NCBI GenBank assembly: GCA_021733665.1
Contig: JAHREI010000005.1
Span: forward strand, 124,001 to 188,000
Direction of reading: 5' to 3'
From: Bacillus subtilis
Lineage (GTDB): Bacteria; Pseudomonadota; Alphaproteobacteria; Rhizobiales; Rhizobiaceae
Length of the DNA: 64,000 nucleotides
Of the stretch, positions 8,198 through 16,322 are shown one piece after another (within the stretch, counting starts at the first letter, position 1; each line of letters begins with the position of its first letter). Under the pieces are notes generated by a model. It ran no database searches. It worked only from the letters and a program-made list of their open reading frames with translations, and was not told the DNA's origin. Both the position numbers and the translations under genes were made by a program.

Positions 8198-8841
8198 ATT
8201 TCGACCTTAACAGTATTCCTGTGATTTTACCGTTGCTGTTGCAAGGTTTGAAAGTCACGGTCATTGCCTCTGCCGGTGCTGCGGTGGTGGCAATCGTACT
8301 CGGCTTTGTGATTGCAATGTTGCGCCGCTCAGCCCGCCGAAGTCTGTGTCTGGTTATCGACACTGTTGTAACTGTGATACGCAGTACACCGCTTTTGGTG
8401 CAGCTTTATCTACTGTTTTATGTACTGCCTTTATATGGTCCGGCTCTATCGCCGATGACGACGGGTATTCTCGGGCTTGGCATCCACTACAGCGCATATC
8501 TCTCAGAAGTGTTCCGTGCTGGTATTGATGCGGTTCCGAAAGGGCAGTGGGAAGCTGCGATTGCTTTGCAATTTAACCGCTTTCAGACCTGGAAGCGCCT
8601 CATTATCCCTCAGGTTTTCCGGATCGTACTACCACAGGTCGGCAACTATTTTATCTCCATCTACAAACACAGCTCCCTTCTTGCGACAATCACAGTTGTG
8701 GAAGTGCTTGGCGCGACCCTGAATTATGCCGGAGAGACTTTCCGTTATCTGGAAGCCTTTACCATCCTCGGGATACTCTACTTTATCGTCGGGTTCAGCT
8801 TGTCGCAGACAGTTGGATATCTGGAACGCCGTCTGGCCTGA
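8194..8841 (+). CDS. Amino-acid ABC transporter permease (EhuD-like)
   Basis: Second permease subunit, 215 residues, same family as the preceding gene, with the EAA motif at GQWEAAIALQFNRFQTWKRLIIPQVFRIVLPQVGNY. It overlaps the upstream gene by 4 bases (ATGA), a coupled-translation arrangement, and is followed 16 bases later by the ATPase gene. Confidence 0.9.
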   Translation: MNFDLNSIPVILPLLLQGLKVTVIASAGAAVVAIVLGFVIAMLRRSARRSLCLVIDTVVTVIRSTPLLVQLYLLFYVLPLYGPALSPMTTGILGLGIHYSAYLSEVFRAGIDAVPKGQWEAAIALQFNRFQTWKRLIIPQVFRIVLPQVGNYFISIYKHSSLLATITVVEVLGATLNYAGETFRYLEAFTILGILYFIVGFSLSQTVGYLERRLA

Positions 8842-8857
8842 GCGAAAGGAAACTCAC

Positions 8858-9625
8858 ATGCATAACAGCTCTACACCAGCCGCAGAATTTGTTGGCGTTA
8901 CAAAGAGTTATGGTTCTCTCGAAGTTTTGAAAAAGCTTTGTTTCAAAATTGCGCCGGGTGAGCGCGTCTCATTGATCGGGCCGAGCGGTTCAGGCAAAAC
9001 CACGATTTTGAGAATGTTGATGACATTGGAGCAGCCGACTTCAGGTGAAATCCGCGTTTTCGGTAAAACCATGAGTTCAGCTGATGGTACACCGGTAAAA
9101 GAACAGGCGATGCGTGCTGCGCGTGCCCATATTGGTATGGTGTTTCAGCAGTTTAACCTGTTTCCGCATATGACTGCGCTTGAGAATGTCATGGAAGCAC
9201 CGGTTCATGTGCTGAAAATGCCGAAGAATGAAGCGCGCGATATGGCGCAGGCTTTGCTGGATCGTGTCGGATTGGGGAATAAGGCTGGTTCATATCCGTC
9301 TCAGCTGTCCGGCGGTCAGCAGCAGCGTGTTGCGATTGCCCGTGCACTCGCCATGAAACCGCAAATTATGCTGCTCGATGAAATCACGTCAGCGCTTGAT
9401 CCTGAATTGATTGGCGAGGTACTTGATCTGGTCCATGCTCTTGCCAGTGAAACACGCATGGCAATGCTGGTTGTGACGCACGAAATGGGATTTGCACGCG
9501 ATATTGCTGACCGTGTTATCTTCATGGAAAAGGGACATATCGTAGAAGAAGGCTTGCCGGATCAGGTATTTGGAGCTCCCGATAATGAACGAACCCGTGC
9601 ATTTTTGCGGTCAGTTCGCCGGTAA
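8858..9625 (+). CDS. Amino-acid ABC transporter ATP-binding protein (EhuA/GlnQ-like)
   Basis: A 255-residue ABC ATPase that powers the EhuC/D-like channel. Walker A GPSGSGKT lies near residues 41-48, the Q-loop in VFQQFNLFPH, signature LSGGQQQR near residue 150, Walker B LLDEITSALDPE, and the H-loop TH-E. The ATG at 8858 was chosen because GAAAGGA precedes it; longer in-frame versions run back inside the permease gene. Confidence 0.92.
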   Translation: MHNSSTPAAEFVGVTKSYGSLEVLKKLCFKIAPGERVSLIGPSGSGKTTILRMLMTLEQPTSGEIRVFGKTMSSADGTPVKEQAMRAARAHIGMVFQQFNLFPHMTALENVMEAPVHVLKMPKNEARDMAQALLDRVGLGNKAGSYPSQLSGGQQQRVAIARALAMKPQIMLLDEITSALDPELIGEVLDLVHALASETRMAMLVVTHEMGFARDIADRVIFMEKGHIVEEGLPDQVFGAPDNERTRAFLRSVRR

Positions 9626-9706
9626 TATGCAGCATAATCTTGGAAGCCTGTTCAATAGTCTTTCCAGGTCTTCAGTGATAAGAGAGACAGAGGTTTTTGA
9701 AAAACA

Positions 9707-10375
9707 ATGACGGAATCTATGTTTAAACCAGGCGCTATCCCGAAACAGGTCACACTGCGTGAATCTGCAGCCAGAATTCTGCTGGCGCAGATTATGTCCG
9801 GCGAATTAAATGAAGGTGAGATTTATTCGGTTGCAATGGTTGCGACCAATCTCGGAATTTCGCCGACGCCGGTGCGGGAAGCTGTATTGGAACTTGCAGA
9901 TAAAGGCTTGCTGACGGTTCATAAAAACCGTGGCTTTACAATTCCGGTGCTGACCAAGCCGATGATGCAGGAGATTCATCATATCCGGTTTTTGCTGGAG
10001 GCACCTTCCACAGTGCGTGCCGGTATGCAGTTAAGCGATATAGATGCCGCAGAATTACGGGATCTTGCGGAAATGACGGTTGAAGCGGCAAAAAGCGGCG
10101 ACCTCGTCAATTATGTTGAGCTTGACCGTGAGTTTCATGGCCGTTTTCTGAGTGTGTTGGAGATGCCGCTGCTTGTGCGCTTGATCATGGATTATCGGGA
10201 TCGTGCACGTCTGATTGGCTTGCGTGCCCGCCTTGGCAGCGATGAAATCATAGAGGCGGCAAAAGAACATATCGCACTCGTTGATGCAGCCGTTGCCAGA
10301 GATGAAGCGGCGTTGGCACGGATTATCGCTAACCATCTTGAGATGACGTTGAAGCGCTCTCTCGAAGGTTGCTGA
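9707..10375 (+). CDS. GntR-family transcriptional regulator, FCD (FadR-like) subfamily
   Basis: A 222-residue regulator with an N-terminal winged helix (SLGISPTPVREAVLELADKGLLTVHKNRGF, about residues 45-80) and an all-helical FCD ligand domain. FCD regulators usually respond to small organic acids or amino-acid-derived metabolites and act on genes next to them. It follows the ATPase gene and precedes the ornithine-cyclodeaminase-family gene. The TGTAA-type palindromes at 5195-5334 are its candidate operators. Confidence 0.88.
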   Translation: MTESMFKPGAIPKQVTLRESAARILLAQIMSGELNEGEIYSVAMVATNLGISPTPVREAVLELADKGLLTVHKNRGFTIPVLTKPMMQEIHHIRFLLEAPSTVRAGMQLSDIDAAELRDLAEMTVEAAKSGDLVNYVELDREFHGRFLSVLEMPLLVRLIMDYRDRARLIGLRARLGSDEIIEAAKEHIALVDAAVARDEAALARIIANHLEMTLKRSLEGC

Positions 10376-10437
10376 TTTCTCGGATTTGCATCGCCTGCGC
10401 ATAGCGCGGCAAAATCAGATATAAAAGGATAACGACC

Positions 10438-11412
10438 ATGTCTTCGTTAGGGACACCAATATCAATTGGTGCGGCTGATGCTGCACGTCTTCTTTCCATG
10501 AAAGAACTCATTGAAGCTTTACGTATAGCTTTCATCAATGGCTGTACTGTGCCGGAACGCCATCATCACACAATTTCTGTGCCGGGTGAGGAAGCTGCTA
10601 CATTGCTTCTGATGCCTGCATGGCAGGAAAAACACGGAGATGATGGCTTTATTGGTGTTAAGCTGGTCAATGTTTTTCCGGGCAATGCTAAAAAAGGATT
10701 GCCGGGGCTGACATCAAGCTATTTGTTATATGACAGCGGTACCGGTGCGCATCTCGCTACAATCGATGGTGGTACAATAACAAGCCGTCGCACAGTTGCA
10801 GTATCTGCTCTGGCGGCCTCTTTTCTTGCCCGGGAAGATGCGAATAAGCTTTTTGTTGTTGGCGCTGGTCGCGTGGCTTCATTGATACCGGACGCTTACA
10901 GAGCAGTCCGGAATATTCAGCAGATTAAGGTCTGGGATATTCATCAGGATAGTGCGGTTAAACTTGTTGAGCACCTGCGCGGGCAGGGGATTGATGCTTC
11001 TGTAGAAACTGATCTGGAGGCAGGAACACGCTGGGCGGATATTATTTCATGTGCGACGCTCTCAACTACGCCTTTAATTCGCGGAGACTGGCTGCAGGCA
11101 GGTGTGCATCTTGATCTGATCGGCGCTTTCACACCGGAAATGCGTGAGGCCGATGATGAAGCGGTTGCGAAATCTGCTGTCTTTATTGATGCAGATGAGG
11201 CGTTTCAAGAGGCCGGAGATCTTGTGCAACCACTCCGCTCGGGCGTGTTTAAACAGGAAGACTGTCAGGCAAAATTGAGTGAATTGTGCAATGGAACGGC
11301 AAGCGGACGAAAGAGCGCAGAGCAGATAACGCTCTTTAAGGCTGTAGGAACGGCACTGTCTGATCTGGCTGCCAGCACGCTTGTTTATCAACGATTTGGA
11401 AAGTCTGAATGA
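10438..11412 (+). CDS. Ornithine cyclodeaminase / mu-crystallin family protein
   Basis: A 324-residue NAD(P)-dependent protein of the OCD/mu-crystallin family. Seen: FIGVKLVNVFPGNAKKGLPGL, the Rossmann glycine segment FVVGAGRVASLIPDAYR, and DLIGAFTPEMREADDE, a typical family block. Members include ornithine cyclodeaminase, ectoine-utilisation EutC, alanine dehydrogenase and ketimine (pyrroline/piperideine-2-carboxylate) reductases, so the exact reaction is open. Together with RidA in the same cluster it suggests a pathway with a cyclic or linear imine. EutB, EutD and EutE of ectoine catabolism are not present here, so ectoine itself is not supported as the substrate. Confidence 0.82.
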   Translation: MSSLGTPISIGAADAARLLSMKELIEALRIAFINGCTVPERHHHTISVPGEEAATLLLMPAWQEKHGDDGFIGVKLVNVFPGNAKKGLPGLTSSYLLYDSGTGAHLATIDGGTITSRRTVAVSALAASFLAREDANKLFVVGAGRVASLIPDAYRAVRNIQQIKVWDIHQDSAVKLVEHLRGQGIDASVETDLEAGTRWADIISCATLSTTPLIRGDWLQAGVHLDLIGAFTPEMREADDEAVAKSAVFIDADEAFQEAGDLVQPLRSGVFKQEDCQAKLSELCNGTASGRKSAEQITLFKAVGTALSDLAASTLVYQRFGKSE

Positions 11413-11479
11413 TAGTGCGCAATATTAGCATTGAGATAAAATAACGTTTCTGGATATTGTTTATTCAATAAAAATTCTG

Positions 11480-11513
11480 GCAGAGGCATCACAATAGATG
11501 ATGGTGCCTCTGC
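11480..11513. terminator. Bidirectional terminator hairpin
   Basis: GCAGAGGCA (11480-11488) pairs with TGCCTCTGC (11505-11513). Rightward it is followed by TTTAT; leftward by a T-rich stretch (AATTTTTATTG when read on the minus strand). It separates the convergent OCD-family gene and the nrdF remnant. Confidence 0.65.
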
Positions 11514-11537
11514 TTTATGGACTGAGTGCTTTATAGT

Positions 11538-12176
<639 letters not shown>

Positions 12177-12198
12177 TTAAGAGGCTTAGCGGGGAGCG

Positions 12199-12600
12199 TC
12201 AGTTGACCGACCACAGTTGCCTTAAGCCGTTTTTGACATTTGCTACGTCGTCATCCGTACCGGCCAGCTCAAACCGGTATAGGAACGGGACATTGCATTT
12301 TTCGGCAATAATGCTGCCAGCCAAACAGTAGGTGGCTCCGAAATTACGATTGCCGCCGGCTATGACGCCCCGGATCAGTTTTCTGTTGGAGGGGGCATTC
12401 AGAAACTGGATAACCGGTTTTGGAACTGCACCTTTGCCGTCTCCGCCTGCATATGTTGCAGCTACCAAAACATAGGGTTGATCCACTTGCAGAGGTTCAC
12501 ACTTTTTGCTGCAGGGAATTCGCAGAGCCGGAAAGTCAAGCTTGTTGATGAACCTGTGCGTGTTGAGTGTCCCGCTTGAGAAGTACACAAGAAGGCTCAT
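12199..12600 (-). CDS. nrdI: Flavodoxin-like protein NrdI (class Ib RNR activator)
   Basis: A 133-residue NrdI, the FMN protein that supplies oxidant to assemble the manganese-tyrosyl cofactor of NrdF. Family landmarks are present: the N-terminal phosphate loop [55 protein letters not shown], and [12 protein letters not shown]. Length is normal. It lies 46 bases upstream of the deleted nrdF, with nrdE missing between them and no recognisable nrdH upstream, so its partner is gone unless a second class Ib system exists elsewhere in the genome. Confidence 0.9.
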   Translation of the reverse strand: MSLLVYFSSGTLNTHRFINKLDFPALRIPCSKKCEPLQVDQPYVLVAATYAGGDGKGAVPKPVIQFLNAPSNRKLIRGVIAGGNRNFGATYCLAGSIIAEKCNVPFLYRFELAGTDDDVANVKNGLRQLWSVN

Positions 12601-12696
12601 AAATTGATCCGTTCATTATCTGATTAGCCGTCTGTGCTTTCTTGAAATTCAGAAACTCATACGATCTTTGAAAAAAGCGCACGAAACTACAGCCTC

Positions 12697-12713
12697 ATGT
12701 CCGGTCAGGACAT
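12697..12713. other. Inverted repeat upstream of nrdI
   Basis: ATGTCC-GGTCA-GGACAT is a perfect 6-base-arm inverted repeat in the 5' leader of nrdI. No function is assigned; it may be a residual RNA hairpin of the original operon. The rest of 12601-12865 holds no readable gene in any frame I examined, including no NrdH-like CxxC protein. Confidence 0.35.
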
Positions 12714-12865
12714 AAGTCGAGGTTTACAGCAGATGGTTGGCAGGGAGAGTTGAGCAACGACAATAATTCGTCGTAGCGTTTATGCGCTATACGTTAAATT
12801 AGCCGGACGATTTTTGAGATTGAGCACTCAGGCGCGCGGAATTTATTTTTATGAGCGGGTGAGGG

Positions 12866-12985
12866 TCATTGGGATGGAGGTTCCGGCATGGCGGGATCCT
12901 TATCTGTGTTTATTGTTTGACTGATGCCGCGGGCGCTTATCTGGTTTCGCGTCCACATCAGGTGTTCATAATTTGTGCCACACAA
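12866..12985 (-). other. Possible 39-codon leader ORF in the nrd upstream region
   Basis: A strong Shine-Dalgarno AGGAGG (minus strand, 12994-12999) stands 8 bases before a TTG that opens a 39-residue frame (LCGTNYEHLM..., ending PEPPSQ). A GTG one base upstream would give only five residues. It lies between the NrdR-box-like sites and nrdI, where nrdH would normally begin. It could be a leader peptide, the rewritten stump of a lost gene, or chance. I see no domain in it. Confidence 0.25.
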
Positions 12986-13030
12986 TAGAAATCCCTCCTG
13001 ATCAGATTGCTCTGCTCAAGTTCGAATTAA

Positions 13031-13088
13031 TCAATATATGGTAGTTGATTTGTCAAATTTGTGATTTATTGCGCTATATATAGTTGTC
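13031..13088. promoter_or_regulatory. Pair of NrdR-box-like sites
   Basis: CAATATATGG (13032-13041) and CTATATATAG (13074-13083) match the core of the NrdR box (roughly CWATATMTWG) at 9/10 and 10/10 positions. Their centres are 42 bases apart, four helical turns, and NrdR binds paired, phased boxes upstream of RNR genes. They face the nrdI/nrdF remnant leftward and the possible nrdJ-tail relic rightward. The consensus is recalled from the family literature; matching was by eye. Confidence 0.55.
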
Positions 13089-13228
13089 AAATTTGATTTT
13101 GGTCAATAGCTGCAGTTCACAAAAAAGTTTTTTATGGCGAATTTTAAATGAGCGTAACGAACTCAATGGACAGGAAGGGGCACTGTAGCTCTTTCGCTGT
13201 TTCGAATTGTGAAGCTCTGCTTTCAAAC

Positions 13229-13318
13229 GAGAAATGCGAAAAGTGTGGCAGCTCGTTTTTAAAAACTGGTTATATTATATGCACTGCTGGCTCACTTGGC
13301 TCAACTAAAGCCTGTATT
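13229..13318 (+). pseudogene. Possible relic of the C-terminal tail of nrdJ (B12-dependent RNR)
   Basis: In the frame that runs from 13148, residues EKCEKCGSSFL...GSTKAC keep the spacing C-x2-CG-x3-L-x12-GST-x2-C that I recall for the zinc-ribbon-like tail of rhizobial NrdJ (CxECGNFTLVRNG...CGSTTGCS). Other tail cysteines are lost and no stop follows the last Cys, so it would be a decayed fragment. The rest of nrdJ (over 1000 residues) is not present. A rho-independent terminator immediately overlaps its end, as would be expected downstream of a lost gene. The match is short and could be chance. Confidence 0.35.
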
Positions 13319-13344
13319 GGTAAAAACACAGGCTTTAGTTTTTT
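13305..13344 (+). terminator. Rho-independent terminator
   Basis: A perfect 11-base stem, CTAAAGCCTGT (13305-13315) with ACAGGCTTTAG (13328-13338), then six T. It reads rightward although no intact rightward gene precedes it, which supports the view that a rightward gene was lost here. Confidence 0.8.
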
Positions 13345-13427
13345 AATTCATAATCATTGCCGGAGCTTAAGTTCTCTCAAAGACGGAGCTTTGAGGAGAT
13401 GGTTCCTAACATACTATCAATGTTATT

Positions 13428-13796
13428 TTATTTATCGAGCCATGGTGTCGGCTGAAACAGAAGAAGCTTCCATTTGTGGTCATCGCGTATCCAGATAGAT
13501 GTGCGAATATTATTGAGCTCACGATCCGTGCCACCAGCAGTGATCTGACCTTTCATCGTACCGATCACGATGGCTGTATCACCCCGTATGATGATGTCAT
13601 GTTGTTTTGCCTCGACCCGGTGGTAAATGAAAAAACCGTTGCGTACGCGCTCAAGATAACTGTTTTTGGTATCGCGTGCTCCGAATGAATGGAAATAAGT
13701 GCAATTGTCTGCCATCATATCAGCCATGGCATCCGCATCACCACGTTGCATTGCGGCATAGAAACTGGCTTCTATGGTTTTGATTTCTGCAGTCAT
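13428..13796 (-). CDS. SnoaL-like / NTF2-fold protein (DUF4440 type)
   Basis: A 122-residue small protein with the NTF2-like pattern: an N-terminal helix pair (IEASFYAAMQRGDADAMADMMADNCTYFHSFG) followed by a curved beta sheet ending in W-K-LLLFQPTPW. Such proteins are enzymes (isomerases, cyclases) or ligand-binding subunits, and ring-hydroxylating dioxygenase beta subunits share the fold. It is the last gene of the leftward operon with the dioxygenase, FAH hydrolase and LIV-type transporter, so it probably belongs to that catabolic route. No specific activity can be named. Confidence 0.75.
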   Translation of the reverse strand: MTAEIKTIEASFYAAMQRGDADAMADMMADNCTYFHSFGARDTKNSYLERVRNGFFIYHRVEAKQHDIIIRGDTAIVIGTMKGQITAGGTDRELNNIRTSIWIRDDHKWKLLLFQPTPWLDK

Positions 13797-13842
13797 AACA
13801 ACACCTTCGTTGCAGATATAGCATATTATCTAATTTGCGGTT

Positions 13843-14736
13843 TTAGCGGACCTCTGTGAAAGGAGAGTGGTGATCGATCCACATTTGCGGTGGTAATGTG
13901 CCCCAGCGGTTAACCACTTTCGGATTCGAAAGATTTTCACCGACATCAACTATGCGCGGTTCTTCATTGTGCTGGATGAGTTCCATCTCTGCCGTGCACT
14001 CGACCAGAAATCCAGCGCTATCCAGATAGTAAGCGAAAAGATTGTCTCCCGCACCATGTCGCCCTGGGCCCCAGACAAGGCTGCGATCATCTGCATCAAG
14101 CATGTCACCAAGTCGTTTGAAATCGGCAAAATCCGCAAACTCCCAGCTATAGTGGTGAAGCCCCGGTGCGCCTTTTACCATGCCAATTGTATGATGACGG
14201 TGGTCTCCGGCACGCAGCCAATTGATTTCATAACCCGCAGAGCGTTCGGATAGTTTCATACCAAGCACTTCAACCAATTCTTCGATAATCAGCTTGGGGT
14301 TTGCAGCGGTTAGATTAACATGGTCGATATAGCGGGGATGAATACCTCCGCATAAATAACGTATCGGTTGATTGCATAGCATTGGCGTATGCACTTCGAA
14401 TATATGGCCTTCACTTGTGGCAAAGGTAACGGAATGTGAGATTGCATCCAGTGAAGGGATTTCACTAATAATATGCAGTCCGCGATCAAGTGCACGTCGT
14501 GCAACTTCAGCGACGCAGTCTGCATTATTGGCCTCCAAACCAATGCAACGTACTGTGTTTTTATCGCTTTTATAAAAAATCAACTCGGCATGCCGCTGAT
14601 TTGAGGTCATGAGCATTCTGGTGGCTGTCTTTTCGACTACTCTTACACCAGCAATATTCTCTGCATCCCGTGCAGCGGCGGTCATATCTGTTACATTCAG
14701 GGCGACATAGCCCAAGCGTAGAACTAATGCTGTCAT
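13843..14736 (-). CDS. VOC-family protein, extradiol ring-cleavage dioxygenase type
   Basis: A 297-residue two-module vicinal-oxygen-chelate protein resembling catechol 2,3-dioxygenases. The C-terminal module carries the likely 2-His-1-Glu iron site: His139 (YIDHVNL), His194/195 (GLHHYSWEF) and Glu246 (FLVECTAEME). The ATG at 14736 follows GGGAGG; a TTG five codons earlier would include the ribosome site. Extradiol enzymes open a catecholic ring, and the FAH-family hydrolase next door is a typical downstream step. No hydroxylase that would make the catechol is in the window, so the substrate is unknown. Confidence 0.82.
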   Translation of the reverse strand: MTALVLRLGYVALNVTDMTAAARDAENIAGVRVVEKTATRMLMTSNQRHAELIFYKSDKNTVRCIGLEANNADCVAEVARRALDRGLHIISEIPSLDAISHSVTFATSEGHIFEVHTPMLCNQPIRYLCGGIHPRYIDHVNLTAANPKLIIEELVEVLGMKLSERSAGYEINWLRAGDHRHHTIGMVKGAPGLHHYSWEFADFADFKRLGDMLDADDRSLVWGPGRHGAGDNLFAYYLDSAGFLVECTAEMELIQHNEEPRIVDVGENLSNPKVVNRWGTLPPQMWIDHHSPFTEVR

Positions 14737-14839
14737 GTTTTTTCCTCCCAAGAAGCGATTTTCAATTTTGTATTGAAAATCGCTCTTTCTCTAAAACGTT
14801 CCGGCAACAGCGATACATTTATCGCTGTGTTGAAATTAG

Positions 14840-15691
14840 TTACTTGATAGTCAGTTTCGCTTCATTGCGGATCGGGTTAGTCAGAATGCCGATGGATTCA
14901 ATTTCCACTTCGCAAATGTCGCCTTCTTTCATGAAAAGAGGTGGCTTGCGCGCCCAGCCGATACCTGCTGGTGTACCGGTTACGAGAACGTCACCGGCTT
15001 GCAATGTGATGGCTTCACTCAGTGTTGCGATCAGTTCATCAACCGGAAAAATCATATCGGCTGTATTGCCGCTTTGCATGACTTGGCCATTGAGGCGGGT
15101 TTCAATTTTCAGGCCGGATGCACCGCGTGGTAATTCGTCAGATGTCACAAAGTAAGGGCCGAATGCGCCGGTATTGTCGAAGTTTTTACCAACCGTCCAT
15201 TGTGGTGATTTAAACTGATAATCACGCACCGAACCTTCATTGAAAATTGAGTAACCTGCAACATGCTCAAGGGCTTTTTCACGTGGGATATGGCGACCGG
15301 ACTTGCCGATAATCGCGACCAACTCGCCCTCAAAGTCCAGTTCTTCGGAAATCAGAGGGCGCTCGATAGCTTCACCATCGCCTATCAGGGTCGTGGCAAA
15401 ACGTGGGAATACTGCCGGATATGCGGGGGTATCTTTATATGGACTTTCGGCTGCATGATCGAGGTAGTTAAGTCCCACGCAGATGATTTTGGGCGGGTTG
15501 GCGATGAGAGGTGCTTTTTTGAGTTTGGAGATATCTATCTCAGGCAATGAAGTGGCATTGGCTGCATTGCTCAAATCCTGTCCTGATTGAATAAGCGATA
15601 ACAGGCTGACAGTACCCATATCGCGCCAGACACTATCAACCTGCACTGCTGTGCCGGTTGAACCATCGCGGACATAGCTTAAATATCTCAT
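14840..15691 (-). CDS. Fumarylacetoacetate hydrolase (FAH) family protein
   Basis: A 283-residue FAH-fold enzyme. The core starts at IICVGLNYLDHAAES; the metal ligands include the E-x-E of DFEGELVAIIGK and the Asp in a following strand (SVRDYQF); GDVLVTGTPAGIGWARKPPLFMKEGD is the conserved C-terminal block. Family members hydrolyse or decarboxylate/hydrate ring-cleavage products such as acylpyruvates and 2-oxohept-3-enedioates. Located 103 bases upstream of the dioxygenase gene on the same strand, it likely acts on the ring-opened product. Confidence 0.87.
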   Translation of the reverse strand: MRYLSYVRDGSTGTAVQVDSVWRDMGTVSLLSLIQSGQDLSNAANATSLPEIDISKLKKAPLIANPPKIICVGLNYLDHAAESPYKDTPAYPAVFPRFATTLIGDGEAIERPLISEELDFEGELVAIIGKSGRHIPREKALEHVAGYSIFNEGSVRDYQFKSPQWTVGKNFDNTGAFGPYFVTSDELPRGASGLKIETRLNGQVMQSGNTADMIFPVDELIATLSEAITLQAGDVLVTGTPAGIGWARKPPLFMKEGDICEVEIESIGILTNPIRNEAKLTIK

Positions 15692-15737
15692 GCGTTTTTC
15701 CTTTCAAGATGCCGTATTGACGGCAAAGTTCTGCTTG

Positions 15738-16322
15738 TCAGAGGACAAGGCAGGCTTCGTCGAAGGATAGGCGTGGCAAGCGGGGAAAAAGCTTGTCCTG
15801 AACGCCATATCCAAGATTAATCAAAAAGTTGCTGCGCCATTGCCCTCTGGGGAAAAATGCCTGATCGACGACAGCATGGTCGAAACCGGACATCGGGCCA
15901 CAATCAAGACCGCATGCACGTGCTGCAAGAATGAAATAGGCACCTTGTAACGTTGAATTACGGAAGGCAGTGATCTCGCGTAAATTTTCATTGTCCACAA
16001 AAGGCTGCATCGCTTCAGGCCTGTGATGAAACAAACGTGGGATATGGACATGGAAATCCATATCTTCAGCGACAATGACCGTGACCGGTGCGCTGCGAAC
16101 TTTCTCGATATTTGCAGGAACTAAAGACGGTAAAATTTTCTCTTTTGCCTGTGGCGTGGTTAAAAAAACAAACCGTGCGGGACTGCAATTGACGCTTGTG
16201 GGTGCCATGCGCGCAATATCGTAGACGCGGTGCAACAAGGAGAGAGAAACCGTTTTAGCCTGCCAGTTGGAGTGGGTGCGTGCCGTCATAAACACGCGAT
16301 CGATGAAATCGCTGTCAACCAT
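15738..16322 (-). CDS. Nitroreductase-family protein (RutE/HadB-like)
   Basis: A 194-residue FMN-dependent nitroreductase-fold protein. Its layout (DIARMAPTSVNCSPARFVFLT, STLQGAYFILAARACGLDCGPMSGFD, WRSNFLINLGYG) is that of the RutE/HadB subfamily, annotated as malonic semialdehyde reductase in pyrimidine breakdown. Here there are no rut neighbours. It overlaps the end of the LivF-type ATPase gene by 8 bases, so it is translationally coupled to the transporter and presumably reduces an intermediate of the imported compound, for example a semialdehyde. Confidence 0.82.
   Translation of the reverse strand: MVDSDFIDRVFMTARTHSNWQAKTVSLSLLHRVYDIARMAPTSVNCSPARFVFLTTPQAKEKILPSLVPANIEKVRSAPVTVIVAEDMDFHVHIPRLFHHRPEAMQPFVDNENLREITAFRNSTLQGAYFILAARACGLDCGPMSGFDHAVVDQAFFPRGQWRSNFLINLGYGVQDKLFPRLPRLSFDEACLVL

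Noticed and set aside
3016-11412. Calling the cluster an ectoine/hydroxyectoine catabolic operon
   Set aside because: The transporter is EhuABCD-like and the OCD protein resembles EutC, but EutB, EutD and EutE are missing and the M20-like protein is not a substitute, so the substrate is left open.
13148-13498. A 116-codon rightward frame proposed as a protein-coding gene
   Set aside because: It runs straight through a strong terminator and into the end of the NTF2-like gene on the other strand; only the short 13229-13318 segment looks like a relic.
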